DNA from: Aurantiacibacter suaedae
GTDB lineage: Bacteria > Pseudomonadota > Alphaproteobacteria > Sphingomonadales > Sphingomonadaceae
DNA length: 64,000 nt
Assembly: GCF_005434915.1 (NCBI RefSeq)
Contig: NZ_SKCG01000002.1
Coordinates: 868,948-932,947 of the forward strand
Direction: 5' to 3'
Of this stretch, positions 28,616 through 37,469 are shown in pieces. Position 1 is the first letter of the stretch; each line of letters begins with the position of its first letter. A model generated the notes under the pieces. The model saw only the letters and a program-made list of their open reading frames with translations, searched no databases and had not been told where the DNA came from. A program made the position numbers and the translations under genes.

Positions 28616-29428
28616 TCAGACGCGGCGCAGGAACCCGTCGCACGAGGCGGTGATCACGATCTTGTTCTCGATGGTCTTGTCGAGTTCGAGCTTGAGCGGC
28701 TCGCCATCCGCGCCCGTTCGGCCCTCGGCGGCGAGGCGCTTCTGGTATTCCCACACGGCGGTTTTCGGATTGTCGCCTTTTCCCCAGGGCCGGTCGGCGC
28801 ACATCGCATCGGGCAGGTCTTCCACGCCCGTATCCCACACCACGCAGTAGGAGCCTTTCGAGGTCAGCGGCGCATAAAGCTCCAGCTCGGCCAGCACGTG
28901 ATCGTGGGTGTGGTTGGAATCGAGGAAGACCATGATTGTCTCGTGGCCCTCGGCCTCGGCCTTCACCTTGGCGAATATGTCCTCTGCGATGGACGAGCCT
29001 TCGATGGTGACAATCTTGTGCGCCATCGGATGCTGTTCGATGCCTTCGCGGTTATGCGGGCGGATGTCGATGTCGACGCCCACCACCTTGCGCTTGCTGG
29101 CGCGCGGATCGAGCGGCTGGCCCGCTTCCACCGCGTCGCAATAGTCGAGCATGGCCAGCATCGAGGCCGACAGGATCAGCGAGCCGCCATGGGCGATGCC
29201 GGTTTCGATGATGAGATCGGGGCGCACGGTCCAGATCAGCTCCTGAATTGCGTACTGGTCCTGCGGCACCTGAATGATCGGGCGGCCCAGCCAGGTGAAG
29301 TTCTGCGCATAGTTGTGGCGGATCGCCTCGCGCAGCCAGATGTTGGTCATACCGAGGAAGGCAGGGTCTTCCCCGATCCCGCGGATATTGTCCTGAACAT
29401 ATTTTGCGAAATCGGCATTGGCAGACAT
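28616..29428 (-). CDS. CmcI-family (cephalosporin hydroxylase-like) methyltransferase
   Basis: A 270-residue protein of the CmcI family. Despite the name, the fold is a class I SAM-dependent methyltransferase; relatives include rhamnosyl O-methyltransferases and LPS-modifying enzymes. The cofactor loop is PDLIIETGIAHGGSLIL, with VVGVDIDIRPHNR next and FLDSNHTHDHVLAELELYAPL carrying the metal and catalytic region. The ribosome site is GAAGGA. It lies between an FkbM methyltransferase and the transaldolase gene, all on the same strand, so O-methylation of a glycan is the most likely job. Which hydroxyl it methylates is unknown. Confidence 0.75.
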   Translation of the reverse strand: MSANADFAKYVQDNIRGIGEDPAFLGMTNIWLREAIRHNYAQNFTWLGRPIIQVPQDQYAIQELIWTVRPDLIIETGIAHGGSLILSASMLAMLDYCDAVEAGQPLDPRASKRKVVGVDIDIRPHNREGIEQHPMAHKIVTIEGSSIAEDIFAKVKAEAEGHETIMVFLDSNHTHDHVLAELELYAPLTSKGSYCVVWDTGVEDLPDAMCADRPWGKGDNPKTAVWEYQKRLAAEGRTGADGEPLKLELDKTIENKIVITASCDGFLRRV

Positions 29429-29444
29429 GCGGATAGTCCTTCGA

Positions 29445-30173
29445 TCAAGCTAGGGCAGCGGCGTGGATGTCCCACCACTGCGTGCGCGGGGCGAGGCGGT
29501 TGCCTTCGCGGTCGCGCACGGTTGCGGCGTAGTGTTCCACCATGGATGGGTAGGGCAGCCAGTCGCCCGCGATATCGCGCCCGAGCGGGCCAGACGAACC
29601 GGCGGGGAACGTGTGGCCGGTGGCTGGGTCGGTGCGGCCTGCCACGGCCGACTGGTCGAGCAGTTTGAAACCGGTGTAACCGCAGGCATCGAGCGTCGCC
29701 ATGTAGTCGAAGCCGAAACGGCAGTCCTCGACGCTGACGAACTCGGGCTTCACCTCGGCATGGGCGAGCTGATCGAGCACGATCTGGTCGACGCCCTCGA
29801 CGTCGATCTTGCAATAAAACGGCACACCATGCTTGGCGAACAGATCGGCAAGCGTCACGCATTCGACGGTAATGGCCTTGCAGGCGCTGTCGTCACGTTT
29901 TGCCCAGCCGGGGTCGATGCTGCTCCAGTGATCGTTGTCGAGATTGACGAGGAACTGCGTCTCGCCCGCGCTTTCCCAGATCGCCGCGTGAACCACCGTA
30001 AGGTGGCCCTCTGCAATGGCCGGGGCGAAGCGCTTGGCCGCCTGTTCGCACAGGGCGGGATTAGCTTCGAGCGCAACGACCTTGTGGCCGAGCTTCAGAT
30101 AGTAGTCTGTATCGTCCCCGTTGTTCATGCCGAGGTCGAAGATCAGGCCGTTGTTGCGGGCAAAGCGGGGCAT
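29445..30173 (-). CDS. FkbM family methyltransferase
   Basis: A 242-residue SAM-dependent methyltransferase. The motif I loop reads GLIFDLGMNNGDDTDYYLKLG, an acidic residue follows in VVALEANPALCEQA, and FYCKIDVEGVDQIVLDQL is the FkbM-typical KIDVEG. FkbM proteins methylate hydroxyls on polyketides, sugars and surface glycans. The ATG at 30173 is used because the extended frame upstream overlaps the previous gene; the start is 4 bp after that gene's stop. The C-terminus has an extra DIAGDWLPYPSMVEHY block seen in glycan-cluster members. Confidence 0.82.
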   Translation of the reverse strand: MPRFARNNGLIFDLGMNNGDDTDYYLKLGHKVVALEANPALCEQAAKRFAPAIAEGHLTVVHAAIWESAGETQFLVNLDNDHWSSIDPGWAKRDDSACKAITVECVTLADLFAKHGVPFYCKIDVEGVDQIVLDQLAHAEVKPEFVSVEDCRFGFDYMATLDACGYTGFKLLDQSAVAGRTDPATGHTFPAGSSGPLGRDIAGDWLPYPSMVEHYAATVRDREGNRLAPRTQWWDIHAAALA

Positions 30174-30177
30174 GGCG

Positions 30178-31368
30178 TCAGGCACGCTCCTCGGGCAGGG
30201 CGTAGACGACCGCGCCGGTGCCGCACCAAGAATGGACGCGCATGAGGAAGCGGTAGCCGTCGAGCTTCTCCATGAGCCAGGCAGGCGTGCGCCAGATGCC
30301 ATCGGCGTTGTGATAGGTGGTGATCGCAAGAACCGGGCGGTGCTGCTGGATCGTCTCCAGCGCGCCCTTGAGCGCGGCAAGCTCGCCGCCTTCGAGGTGC
30401 AGCTTTATAAAGTCGGGGGCGAGGTCGAGGCTGTCCAGCGTGACGCAAGGCAAGGTGTTCGCGCCACTCGCGGCAAACTGTGAGGCATAGCCGAGGCCGG
30501 CATGGAAGCTGCGTTCGCCCGCTGTGGCACCCAGCGCGAGAGGATAGACCTCGGCCCCGTCGCAATCGAATGCTGCAAGGTTCGCAGGATCGGGCTCGAT
30601 CGCGACAACGGAGGTGGCGCGCAATCCGCGCAGGTCGGCGAACTTGCGCGAAACCTGTCCATGGTGCGCGCCACCATCGACGAAGCTGGCGAGCGCATCA
30701 ATGCGTTCTATAATCTCGGGAATGAAAAAGCGGTTATGGCCTTCGATCGGGGCACCATCAAAGGTCCATTCTTCCCGCGCGATACGCCAGGCGAGAAACT
30801 GCAGGTGATAGGCGCGCGAAAGGTCGTCGTCCCACAGGTCAAGCACCTCGCAGGTCGCGGCATAGTCCGCCTGGACCATATTCCTGGCAAACCAGCCGTT
30901 CGATAGCGGATGGCGTGCGCGCTGGCTTTCGGCCACATCGTAGAAGGGCACGATGTCAGTCCAGCCCTGCGCGGCAAGCTCCAGCTCAAGTGGCTTGAAC
31001 GGGGCGGTGGCGACGCACAGCACCAGCTGCGCGGTCTGCTTCAGTTCGCAAGAAACCTCGTCCGGGTGCGCGATGGTGAGACCGGCCCACGCAGCATCGG
31101 CGCGCAGGACCTCGGCATTCCGGTCGACCACCAGCGCGATCTCGTGGCCGAGCAGCGTGAAATAGTCGCGCGCCATGCGGCCCATGTCGCCGCCACCGTA
31201 AACCACCAGCGGCGAGCGTGGCGCAACCGGTGCGGCTCGGCACGTTGCGGATCGCAGTTCGCCCAGCAGCGCGCGGCCTTCCTCGCGTGACGGGGGCGCG
31301 AGGAAGGCGCGCTCGCCATAGCGGCTCGTCTGCGTCTGGCGAAATCCTGTGTGGTCCTTAAGGCTCAT
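30178..31368 (-). CDS. FkbM methyltransferase with N-terminal Rossmann-like domain
   Basis: A 396-residue two-part protein. The N-terminal third contains LVVYGGGDMGRMARDYF, a Gly-rich nucleotide-binding turn followed by EIALVVDRNAEVL and TIAHPDEV, like the small PglD-type or sugar-oxidoreductase Rossmann domains. The C-terminal part is an FkbM-like methyltransferase (IDALASFVDGGAHHGQVSRKF, VVAIEPDPANLAAF, DFIKLHLEGGELAALKGAL). Here KxDVEG is changed to KLHLEGGE, a departure from the usual acidic residue. It is the first gene of the minus operon and is divergent from the epimerase across 209 bp. It is possibly a bifunctional glycan-tailoring enzyme. Confidence 0.78.
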   Translation of the reverse strand: MSLKDHTGFRQTQTSRYGERAFLAPPSREEGRALLGELRSATCRAAPVAPRSPLVVYGGGDMGRMARDYFTLLGHEIALVVDRNAEVLRADAAWAGLTIAHPDEVSCELKQTAQLVLCVATAPFKPLELELAAQGWTDIVPFYDVAESQRARHPLSNGWFARNMVQADYAATCEVLDLWDDDLSRAYHLQFLAWRIAREEWTFDGAPIEGHNRFFIPEIIERIDALASFVDGGAHHGQVSRKFADLRGLRATSVVAIEPDPANLAAFDCDGAEVYPLALGATAGERSFHAGLGYASQFAASGANTLPCVTLDSLDLAPDFIKLHLEGGELAALKGALETIQQHRPVLAITTYHNADGIWRTPAWLMEKLDGYRFLMRVHSWCGTGAVVYALPEERA

Positions 31369-31577
31369 CGGCTCCGGTCGTTCTCGTTAACAGAAGGTCG
31401 AGACAAGAGCCTGGCTATGCCTCGCGGAATGCGCGCTAGGGGAGCACCCCGTTTCGCAATTCGCAAGGCGGCCCCATCCCGCCATTCCCCGGACTTATCC
31501 CAGCAAGTCCTAAGGAAAGTGTTAACCAAAATCAGTTAGAAATTCGGTGTGATTACAGTGCGAACCCTGGCCCCTGC

Positions 31578-32429
31578 ATGAGCACCGTGATGCTCACCGG
31601 AGCGACCGGCTTTGTCGGTCGGGCGATCCATCGCTACCTCGCGCAGGCGGGCCATGCGGTGCGCGCGACCATTCGGCCGGGCTCGGAAGAGCGACTGGCA
31701 GCGCACGCCGAAACCATCGCAACATCCGACCTCTTCGCGCACGATCCGCAATGGTGGGCCGAGGCCTGCGAGGGCGTCGACGCGGTGATCCATGCCGCCT
31801 GGTATGTCGAGCACGGCAAATATCTCCACTCTGCCGAGAATGCCGCCTGTGTGAGCGGCAGCTTCGCGCTGGCGCAGGGCGCGGGCTTGGCCGGTGTGCG
31901 CCACGTGATCGGGTTGGGCACCTGCATGGAATATCGCCTGCCTGGCGAAGCGCTGAGCGTCGATACCCCGCTCGAACCGGGCAATTTCTACGCCGCCTGC
32001 AAGGTTTCCGCCTTTCACCAGATGCGCGAATGGCTGGCGCTGCACGATGTCGCATTCAGCTGGTGCCGCCTGTTTTACCTCCACGGCGAAGACGAGCACC
32101 CTGACCGGATCGGGGCCTATCTCCACCGCTCCTTGCGTTCGGGCGAGGTTGCCCGGCTCTCCGCCGGCACCCAGCTGCGCGACTTCCTCGACGTGCGCGC
32201 CGCCGGGGCGATGATCGCCAACGTGGTCGAAACGGGACAGACGGGCGTGATCAACATCTGCTCTGGCGAGGCGCAGAGCGTACGCCAGTTCGCCGAGACC
32301 ATCGCCGACCACTACGGACGGCGCGACCTGCTTCAATTCGGCACCCAGCCTCCACGCCCCGGCGATCCGGCGGCGGTCGTCGGCGTGTGCAACCTCGAAC
32401 AATCACCCAAACTCCGGGAGTTCCTATGA
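31578..32429 (+). CDS. NAD-dependent epimerase/dehydratase (extended SDR)
   Basis: A 283-residue nucleotide-sugar-type extended SDR. It has the N-terminal TGATGFVGRAI motif near residue 8 and the core GTCMEY followed by FYAACKVSAFHQM, in which Tyr-x3-Lys is the catalytic pair. The C-terminal part (VVETGQTGVINICSGEAQSVRQFAETI) is typical of sugar dehydratases and reductases. It could be the 4-ketoreductase missing from the CDP-sugar operon at 36.9-40.5 kb. It overlaps the next gene by ATGA, showing translational coupling. Confidence 0.82.
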   Translation: MSTVMLTGATGFVGRAIHRYLAQAGHAVRATIRPGSEERLAAHAETIATSDLFAHDPQWWAEACEGVDAVIHAAWYVEHGKYLHSAENAACVSGSFALAQGAGLAGVRHVIGLGTCMEYRLPGEALSVDTPLEPGNFYAACKVSAFHQMREWLALHDVAFSWCRLFYLHGEDEHPDRIGAYLHRSLRSGEVARLSAGTQLRDFLDVRAAGAMIANVVETGQTGVINICSGEAQSVRQFAETIADHYGRRDLLQFGTQPPRPGDPAAVVGVCNLEQSPKLREFL

Positions 32430-33502
32430 AAGCGCAGCTCAAGCCCCGCATCAACCTTGAGGGGCGGACCCCGCTCGAAACGGTGATCCCCCTCGCCACG
32501 CCCTTTGTGGTGTTCGTCGACCCGGCTAGCGCCTGCAACTTCCAGTGCAAGTTCTGCCCCACCGGCCACCGCGACATGATCGCCGAAACGGGCCGCTACC
32601 AAGGCGCGATGAAGTATGACGTCTTCACCAAGGTGGTGGACGACCTTGCCGCCTTCCCCGACCCGATCAAGGTGCTGCGCATGTACAAGGACGGCGAGCC
32701 GTTCCTGAACAAGCGGCTGGCCGACATGGTCCGCTATGCCAAGCAGGCCGACCATATCCTCTATATCGACACCACCACCAACGGCACCCTGATGACGCCC
32801 GAGCGCGCCGGACCGGTGATCGAGGCGGGCCTCGACCGGATCAACATCTCGGTCGATGGCATGACCAATGCGCAGTACAAGGAATTCACCGGGTTCGACT
32901 TCAACTTCCCCGAGTTCGTGAAGAACGTGAAGTGGGTGTACGAGAACAAGGGCGAGATGGAGATCTCGATCAAGATCCCCGGCGAGCTGATCACGGAAGA
33001 CCAGAAAAAAGAGTTTTTCGACACCTTCGGCAACTATTGCGACCGCATCTTCGTCGAGAACTTCGCGCCGTGCTGGCCCGAGTTCGACATCGAGGCGCAC
33101 ACCGGCGTCACCATCTCGAAGGGCATCTATCAGCAGGACGTGACGCCCACCGACACCTGCCCCTATATCTTTTACGGCTATTCCGTGAATGCCGACGGGC
33201 TGGTCTCCTCGTGCTTCCTCGACTGGGGCCGCAAGCTGATCATCGGCGACGTGCGCGAACAGTCGATGCGCGAAATCTGGAATTCGGAGAAAATGAACGC
33301 GCTGCGCCTGCAGCACCTGCAAGGGCGGCGCTGCGAGAACGGCGTGTGCGGCGGCTGCGGCCAGCTCACCCACTGCCTGCCCGACAATGTCGACGCATAT
33401 CGCCCGATGCTGCTCGAAAAGTTCAAGCGCGAAGTGGCACTCAACCCGAGTGTCGAGGCTCCGGGTGGCCGCTTCAACCCTGACCGGATCGCTGCCGAAT
33501 GA
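32426..33502 (+). CDS. Radical SAM/SPASM protein
   Basis: A 358-residue enzyme with the radical-SAM cluster motif Cys37-x3-Cys41-x2-Cys44 (SACNFQCKFCP), a GGEP-like DGEP (YKDGEPFLNKRLADM) and a SPASM-like C-terminal cysteine set (DTCPYIFYGYSVNADGLVSSCFLDW and later GVCGGCGQLTHC). Such enzymes perform difficult oxidations or rearrangements on peptides or sugars. Its position between an epimerase and a glycosyltransferase, with 4-bp overlaps on both sides (ATGA), points to a glycan substrate. The exact reaction cannot be inferred. Confidence 0.85.
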   Translation: MKAQLKPRINLEGRTPLETVIPLATPFVVFVDPASACNFQCKFCPTGHRDMIAETGRYQGAMKYDVFTKVVDDLAAFPDPIKVLRMYKDGEPFLNKRLADMVRYAKQADHILYIDTTTNGTLMTPERAGPVIEAGLDRINISVDGMTNAQYKEFTGFDFNFPEFVKNVKWVYENKGEMEISIKIPGELITEDQKKEFFDTFGNYCDRIFVENFAPCWPEFDIEAHTGVTISKGIYQQDVTPTDTCPYIFYGYSVNADGLVSSCFLDWGRKLIIGDVREQSMREIWNSEKMNALRLQHLQGRRCENGVCGGCGQLTHCLPDNVDAYRPMLLEKFKREVALNPSVEAPGGRFNPDRIAAE

Positions 33503-34707
33503 GGATCGTCCACCTCGTCGCCCATCTCGGCGGAGGTGTGGGCAAGGCCCACTCCGCGCTGTGCGGGGCGGACGGGGGCGACGTACGGCGGCACTATGTG
33601 CTGCTCGAGCAGCCGCGTGATCGGCGTTATGTCGATGCGGTGATCGCGGCGGGGGCCGAGGTGACCGTTGCGCCGACGCCCGCCGAGGCGCGTGCGCTGA
33701 TTGCCGAGGCGGACATTCTCCAGGTCGAATGGTGGAACCACCCGAAGCTCTATGAGGCGCTGGTCCGCTGGGCCTTGCCTGCCAGTTGCACCGTGTTCTG
33801 GTCGCACGTCTCGGGCCTTCATGCGCCTTTCATTCCGCCCGCGCTGGTGAGCGCGCCTGAGCGGTTCCTGTTTACCTCATCCTGTTCGGTGGCCCGGCCA
33901 GCCGTTAGCGGTCTGTCGGAAGAAACGCGCCGACGCATCGACGTCGTCAATTCGGGCTTCGGGTTCGGATCGAGCGGCAGGCCAAGCCTGCGCCGCGCCG
34001 GGCGGGTAGGTTATCTCGGTACGGTCGACTTTTCCAAGTTGAGCCGCGACTTTTTCGCCGTGGTCGAGCGCGCGGGGGCGGCTGAGCCGGTCTCGCTGTG
34101 GGGAGCCGTCGATGCAGATAGCGAGGTGCTCGCGCATCGCTCGCAAGCGGTCCGCTTTGAAGGCCACGCTGCCGATCCCGAAGCAGCCCTGCGGCAGACC
34201 GGCATCTTCCTTTACCTGCTCCAGCCCGAGCATTTCGGCACAGCGGAGAACGCGCTGGTCGAGGCCATGAGCCTGGGCTGCGTGCCACTGGTGTTCGACA
34301 ACCCTGCCGAACGCGCCATCGTCGAGCACGGCCGCACCGGCTTTGTGGAAACGAGCGTCGATGCAGCAGCCGAACGCTTGCGCTGGATGCTCGCCAATCC
34401 CGGCGAGGTGATGACGATGGGTGTGGCCGCAGCCGAGGCCATGGCCGCAACGCGCAACCCGCGCCAGTCCGCGCAGCAGCTGGCCGCGATTTACCGCGAA
34501 GTGATCGACCTGCCCAAGCGCCAGATCGACTACGCCGCGCTGCTCGGGGCGACGCCTGCGCTCTGGTATCTCTCCACCCAAGGCGGCTGGGCGATGGATG
34601 CGAGCCCGCTCGGCCCCGCACGCAAGGGAACGCTGGCGCACTTTGCGCAGAGCTTTCCAGGCGATGCCTCTTTCGCCGCCTTGCGAACCAAGGCCGCCGT
34701 CGCCTAA
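33499..34707 (+). CDS. Glycosyltransferase, GT4-like
   Basis: A 402-residue GT-B glycosyltransferase. The N-terminus carries a Gly-rich loop (HLVAHLGGGVGKAHSALCG). The C-terminal nucleotide-sugar site is EHFGTAENALVEAMSLGCVPLVFDN, the ExxxxxxE motif of the GT4 family. There is no signal or transmembrane segment. The start overlaps the radical SAM stop by 4 bp. The donor is unknown; the CDP- or dTDP-type deoxy sugar made nearby is one option. Confidence 0.85.
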   Translation: MRIVHLVAHLGGGVGKAHSALCGADGGDVRRHYVLLEQPRDRRYVDAVIAAGAEVTVAPTPAEARALIAEADILQVEWWNHPKLYEALVRWALPASCTVFWSHVSGLHAPFIPPALVSAPERFLFTSSCSVARPAVSGLSEETRRRIDVVNSGFGFGSSGRPSLRRAGRVGYLGTVDFSKLSRDFFAVVERAGAAEPVSLWGAVDADSEVLAHRSQAVRFEGHAADPEAALRQTGIFLYLLQPEHFGTAENALVEAMSLGCVPLVFDNPAERAIVEHGRTGFVETSVDAAAERLRWMLANPGEVMTMGVAAAEAMAATRNPRQSAQQLAAIYREVIDLPKRQIDYAALLGATPALWYLSTQGGWAMDASPLGPARKGTLAHFAQSFPGDASFAALRTKAAVA

Positions 34708-34771
34708 CCGCGAAGGTCCGCCACCATACAATCAGCTTGATGGCTTTGCCGAAGGCCTACGGGGACATAGT

Positions 34772-35698
34772 TTGAAGGTCATTATCCACGCAGGGTGCGC
34801 GAAGAACGGTTCCACCGCTTTCCAGACACTGATGCATCGCATTGGCCCCGCACTGGCCGATCACGGGGTTTACTATCCCCCTGCGGTGCTCGGCCACCGC
34901 GACTTCGCCGAGCGGGCCTACGTCGATGACTATGCCTGGGTCGACCGCGTGATGGCCGACGCCCAAGCCCGCAGCGCAACGACGCTGCTGATATCGAGCG
35001 AACACTTCCAGAATATGCTGTGCCAGAAGGTCTATGGCGTCGGTATCGCATTTGCCTTCCGCGAACGCGGGGCGGAGGAGGTCCGCTACGTCTTCTCGGT
35101 CCGTGACCCGTTCGATTATTTCGAATCGATCTATGCCGAAGCGGCCAAGTGGTTTCCGATCAGCTTCGAGCAGGCGGCCAATGCGGCACTTCGCCAAGGC
35201 AGCTTCTGGACGTCTTGGCAGGGGCTTGTGCCTGTCGCCTATGCCTTCAATTACGCAACAGTTTTTCGCGAGTTTCGCGATTATCTGGCAGCCGTGGATC
35301 CGGCGATCACGCTGGATTGCTGGGAACTGTCGGACTTTGCACAGGGCTTTGCCGGTCGCCGCATTCTCGAAACGGCGGGTGTGGGGGACGACGTTCTGCG
35401 GCAAATCGAAGCCGGTCTTGCATCGGGCCAGATTACGATTGTCCGCAACCAGCGCAGCAGCGCGCAGGACATCGAGACATTGCACGCGCAGCAATATCTG
35501 TTCGGCACCGCGGTGCTGCCGTCACTGGCCGCAGAGAAGAGCAATCAGCTTGAGCCGGTTGCAAATCTCGTCGCCCAGATTGCGGAAACCAAGCTGCATC
35601 ACATCAATTCGCAGCGCGAGGCCTTCCGCGCCCGCTTCGCCGACCGATTTGCGAACTGGCGGGAGTGTCTCTCGCAGATCGAGGGGGGCTGCCGCTAG
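34772..35698 (+). CDS. Sulfotransferase-like protein
   Basis: A 308-residue protein beginning at TTG 34772 (LKVIIHAGCAKNGSTAFQ), since no ATG is suitable; in-frame sequence upstream belongs to the previous gene. The KNGSTAF loop matches the PAPS phosphosulfate-binding P-loop of sulfotransferases. RYVFSVRDPFDYFESIYAEA resembles the 3'-phosphate motif (Arg and Ser). The remainder is divergent, so the acceptor is unknown, but with glycan-modifying neighbours sulfation of a sugar is reasonable. Its stop overlaps the stop of the convergent GT2 gene by 4 bp (CTAG), so no terminator can lie between them. Confidence 0.7.
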   Translation: MKVIIHAGCAKNGSTAFQTLMHRIGPALADHGVYYPPAVLGHRDFAERAYVDDYAWVDRVMADAQARSATTLLISSEHFQNMLCQKVYGVGIAFAFRERGAEEVRYVFSVRDPFDYFESIYAEAAKWFPISFEQAANAALRQGSFWTSWQGLVPVAYAFNYATVFREFRDYLAAVDPAITLDCWELSDFAQGFAGRRILETAGVGDDVLRQIEAGLASGQITIVRNQRSSAQDIETLHAQQYLFGTAVLPSLAAEKSNQLEPVANLVAQIAETKLHHINSQREAFRARFADRFANWRECLSQIEGGCR

Positions 35699-36930
35699 AC
35701 CACCACGTTCCCCAGCAGTTCCTGCTCAAGGAAAACGAACCCGCGCGGATGGCCGCGTTCGATGAACTCGTCGGCGCGCTCGGCGCTTGAAGCGAGTACG
35801 GCGGTCGTTGAAGGGTCCGCAGAGCCGCCATCGGCCACGACTTCCACGTTGTCGCGCAAGCCCATGCTGGTGAGCAGCTCGGCGATGTGCGCCACGTCCT
35901 GCGTGTCGCTGAGCACCAGGTGCGTGATCTCGGGTACGGCGCTCACAGCATAGGCAAGGCGTTGCAGGCCGACCATGACAGGCAGCCGGTCCTTGAGATC
36001 GCCAAGGCTCGGGTGCTCGCCCTGTCCGGCGATGACCATGCGGGTGTAAAGCTCGTAGGCGCGCACATAATCGTGCCGGGCTACCCACAGCCGCACGGCG
36101 ACCGACATCCGCAGTGCGGTGAAGATCTGGCACATCTTGGCGTAGATCGCGCGCGCCTCTTCCCCCATCGAGAGCTGACCGCGCGCTGCGCCAAAGTGGA
36201 GGAAGTATTCGAGCCCGCCGCGATAGAGATCCCATGATGACATGACATCGTCCATGCCCGCCTGCGCCCGTTCGGGCGCGACGGTGGAGGCGGTGACCGA
36301 GCGGTAAAACGGCTCCTTCAGGAAAGCGACTGCGCCCGCATCGAGGAAGTGCGCGAGATAGACGAAGGGCCAGAAGCAGAAGTGGCTAGGCACGAAGGCG
36401 GAGCGCACCGCGTCCATTCGGTAGATCGCGATCTCCGGGAAGACATGGCCCTGAAACAGGAACTCGAACACCGAGAGGAAATCGCCCTGAGCGAATTTGG
36501 TGTCCTCGGCCACTTCGTAGAACTTGCGGGTATCGACGCGGTTGACCTCGTCGTGAAGATACCACGGCGCGTGTGCCGCGCTGACGTCGGGGTTGGCATC
36601 GAGAAAGGCCACCACCTCGGCGATGCGCGGCAGGATCAGCAGGTCGTCATCGCCCTGATAGATCATGTAGTCGCCTTGCGCGTGGCGAATGGCATTGGTG
36701 AGATTGGGGCCGGGGCCGGCGTTCACCGGACAGCGCAGATAGCGGATCGGCAACCCTTGCGCGATAAAGCGCTCGACCACCTCGGCGGTGGAATCGGTGG
36801 AGGCATTGTCCGAAATCACGATTTCGTGCGCGAAGGGCCACTGCGCCTGCGCCAGACAGGCCAGCGCCTTTTCGAGATAGGGCGCACGGTTGTAGGTCGG
36901 GATGCAGATAGAGAGCTTGGGCTGGGTCAT
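35695..36930 (-). CDS. Family 2 glycosyltransferase
   Basis: A 411-residue GT-A glycosyltransferase. The N-terminus is typical (SICIPTYNRAPYLEKALACL), with SDNASTDST for the donor-binding Asp and the metal-binding DDD-type segment MIYQGDDDLLILPRI. The C-terminal 150 residues are extra, ending in VVVADGG-type turns (VEVVADGGSADPSTTAVLASS). No membrane segment is seen. It is the last gene of the CDP-sugar operon and overlaps the rfbC-like gene by ATGA, so it is the best candidate to use that sugar. Confidence 0.88.
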   Translation of the reverse strand: MTQPKLSICIPTYNRAPYLEKALACLAQAQWPFAHEIVISDNASTDSTAEVVERFIAQGLPIRYLRCPVNAGPGPNLTNAIRHAQGDYMIYQGDDDLLILPRIAEVVAFLDANPDVSAAHAPWYLHDEVNRVDTRKFYEVAEDTKFAQGDFLSVFEFLFQGHVFPEIAIYRMDAVRSAFVPSHFCFWPFVYLAHFLDAGAVAFLKEPFYRSVTASTVAPERAQAGMDDVMSSWDLYRGGLEYFLHFGAARGQLSMGEEARAIYAKMCQIFTALRMSVAVRLWVARHDYVRAYELYTRMVIAGQGEHPSLGDLKDRLPVMVGLQRLAYAVSAVPEITHLVLSDTQDVAHIAELLTSMGLRDNVEVVADGGSADPSTTAVLASSAERADEFIERGHPRGFVFLEQELLGNVVV

Positions 36931-37469
36931 GCGGTTACCTCTTCGGTAAAGTCAGGGCAGGCGGCGTCGCGCGCGCCGATCACGGCGGGCGGCATCGGCC
37001 AGTCGATGGCAAAGGCGGGATCGTCCCAGCGCAGGCAGCGTGCGGCACCGGGCACGTAGGGGGTGCTCATCTGGTAGAACAGCGCGCTGTCATCCTCGAG
37101 CGTGAGGAAGCCGTGGGCGCAGCCGGCGGGGATGTAGAAGGCATTGGCGCGGCGCTCGTCCAGCTCGACCGCGGCCCAGTTGCGATAGCTCGGCGAGGCA
37201 GGGCGCAGATCGAGCGCGACGTCATAGACCCGCCCGCGCGTGGCGCGCACCAGCTTGGCCTCGCCGTGCGGTTCGGCCTGCCAGTGCATCCCGCGCAGGG
37301 TGCCGCGCTTGGGGTTGGTGGAGATATTGCACTGCTGCCATTGTGCCACGAGGCCGCGCTCGGCGAAGATTTCGGCGCAGAAGGTGCGCGCGAAGGTGCC
37401 GCGCTCGTCCTGCAGCATCTCGGGCTCGACCTCGAAGGCCCCGGCGATGGCGGTCGCGTGAAAAATCAT
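36927..37469 (-). CDS. rfbC: dTDP-4-dehydrorhamnose 3,5-epimerase-like sugar epimerase
   Basis: A 180-residue cupin epimerase of the RmlC/RfbC family. It shows the catalytic-base region RGMHWQAEPHGEAKLVRATRGRVYDVALDLR, FYIPAGCAHGFLTLEDDSALFYQMSTPY with the conserved Asp/Tyr, and the typical RCLRWDDPAFAIDWP near the end. In this CDP-sugar operon it probably epimerises C3 and/or C5 of the 4-keto-6-deoxyhexose rather than making dTDP-rhamnose; no rmlA or rmlD is present. It overlaps both neighbours by 4 bp. Confidence 0.88.
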   Translation of the reverse strand: MIFHATAIAGAFEVEPEMLQDERGTFARTFCAEIFAERGLVAQWQQCNISTNPKRGTLRGMHWQAEPHGEAKLVRATRGRVYDVALDLRPASPSYRNWAAVELDERRANAFYIPAGCAHGFLTLEDDSALFYQMSTPYVPGAARCLRWDDPAFAIDWPMPPAVIGARDAACPDFTEEVTA

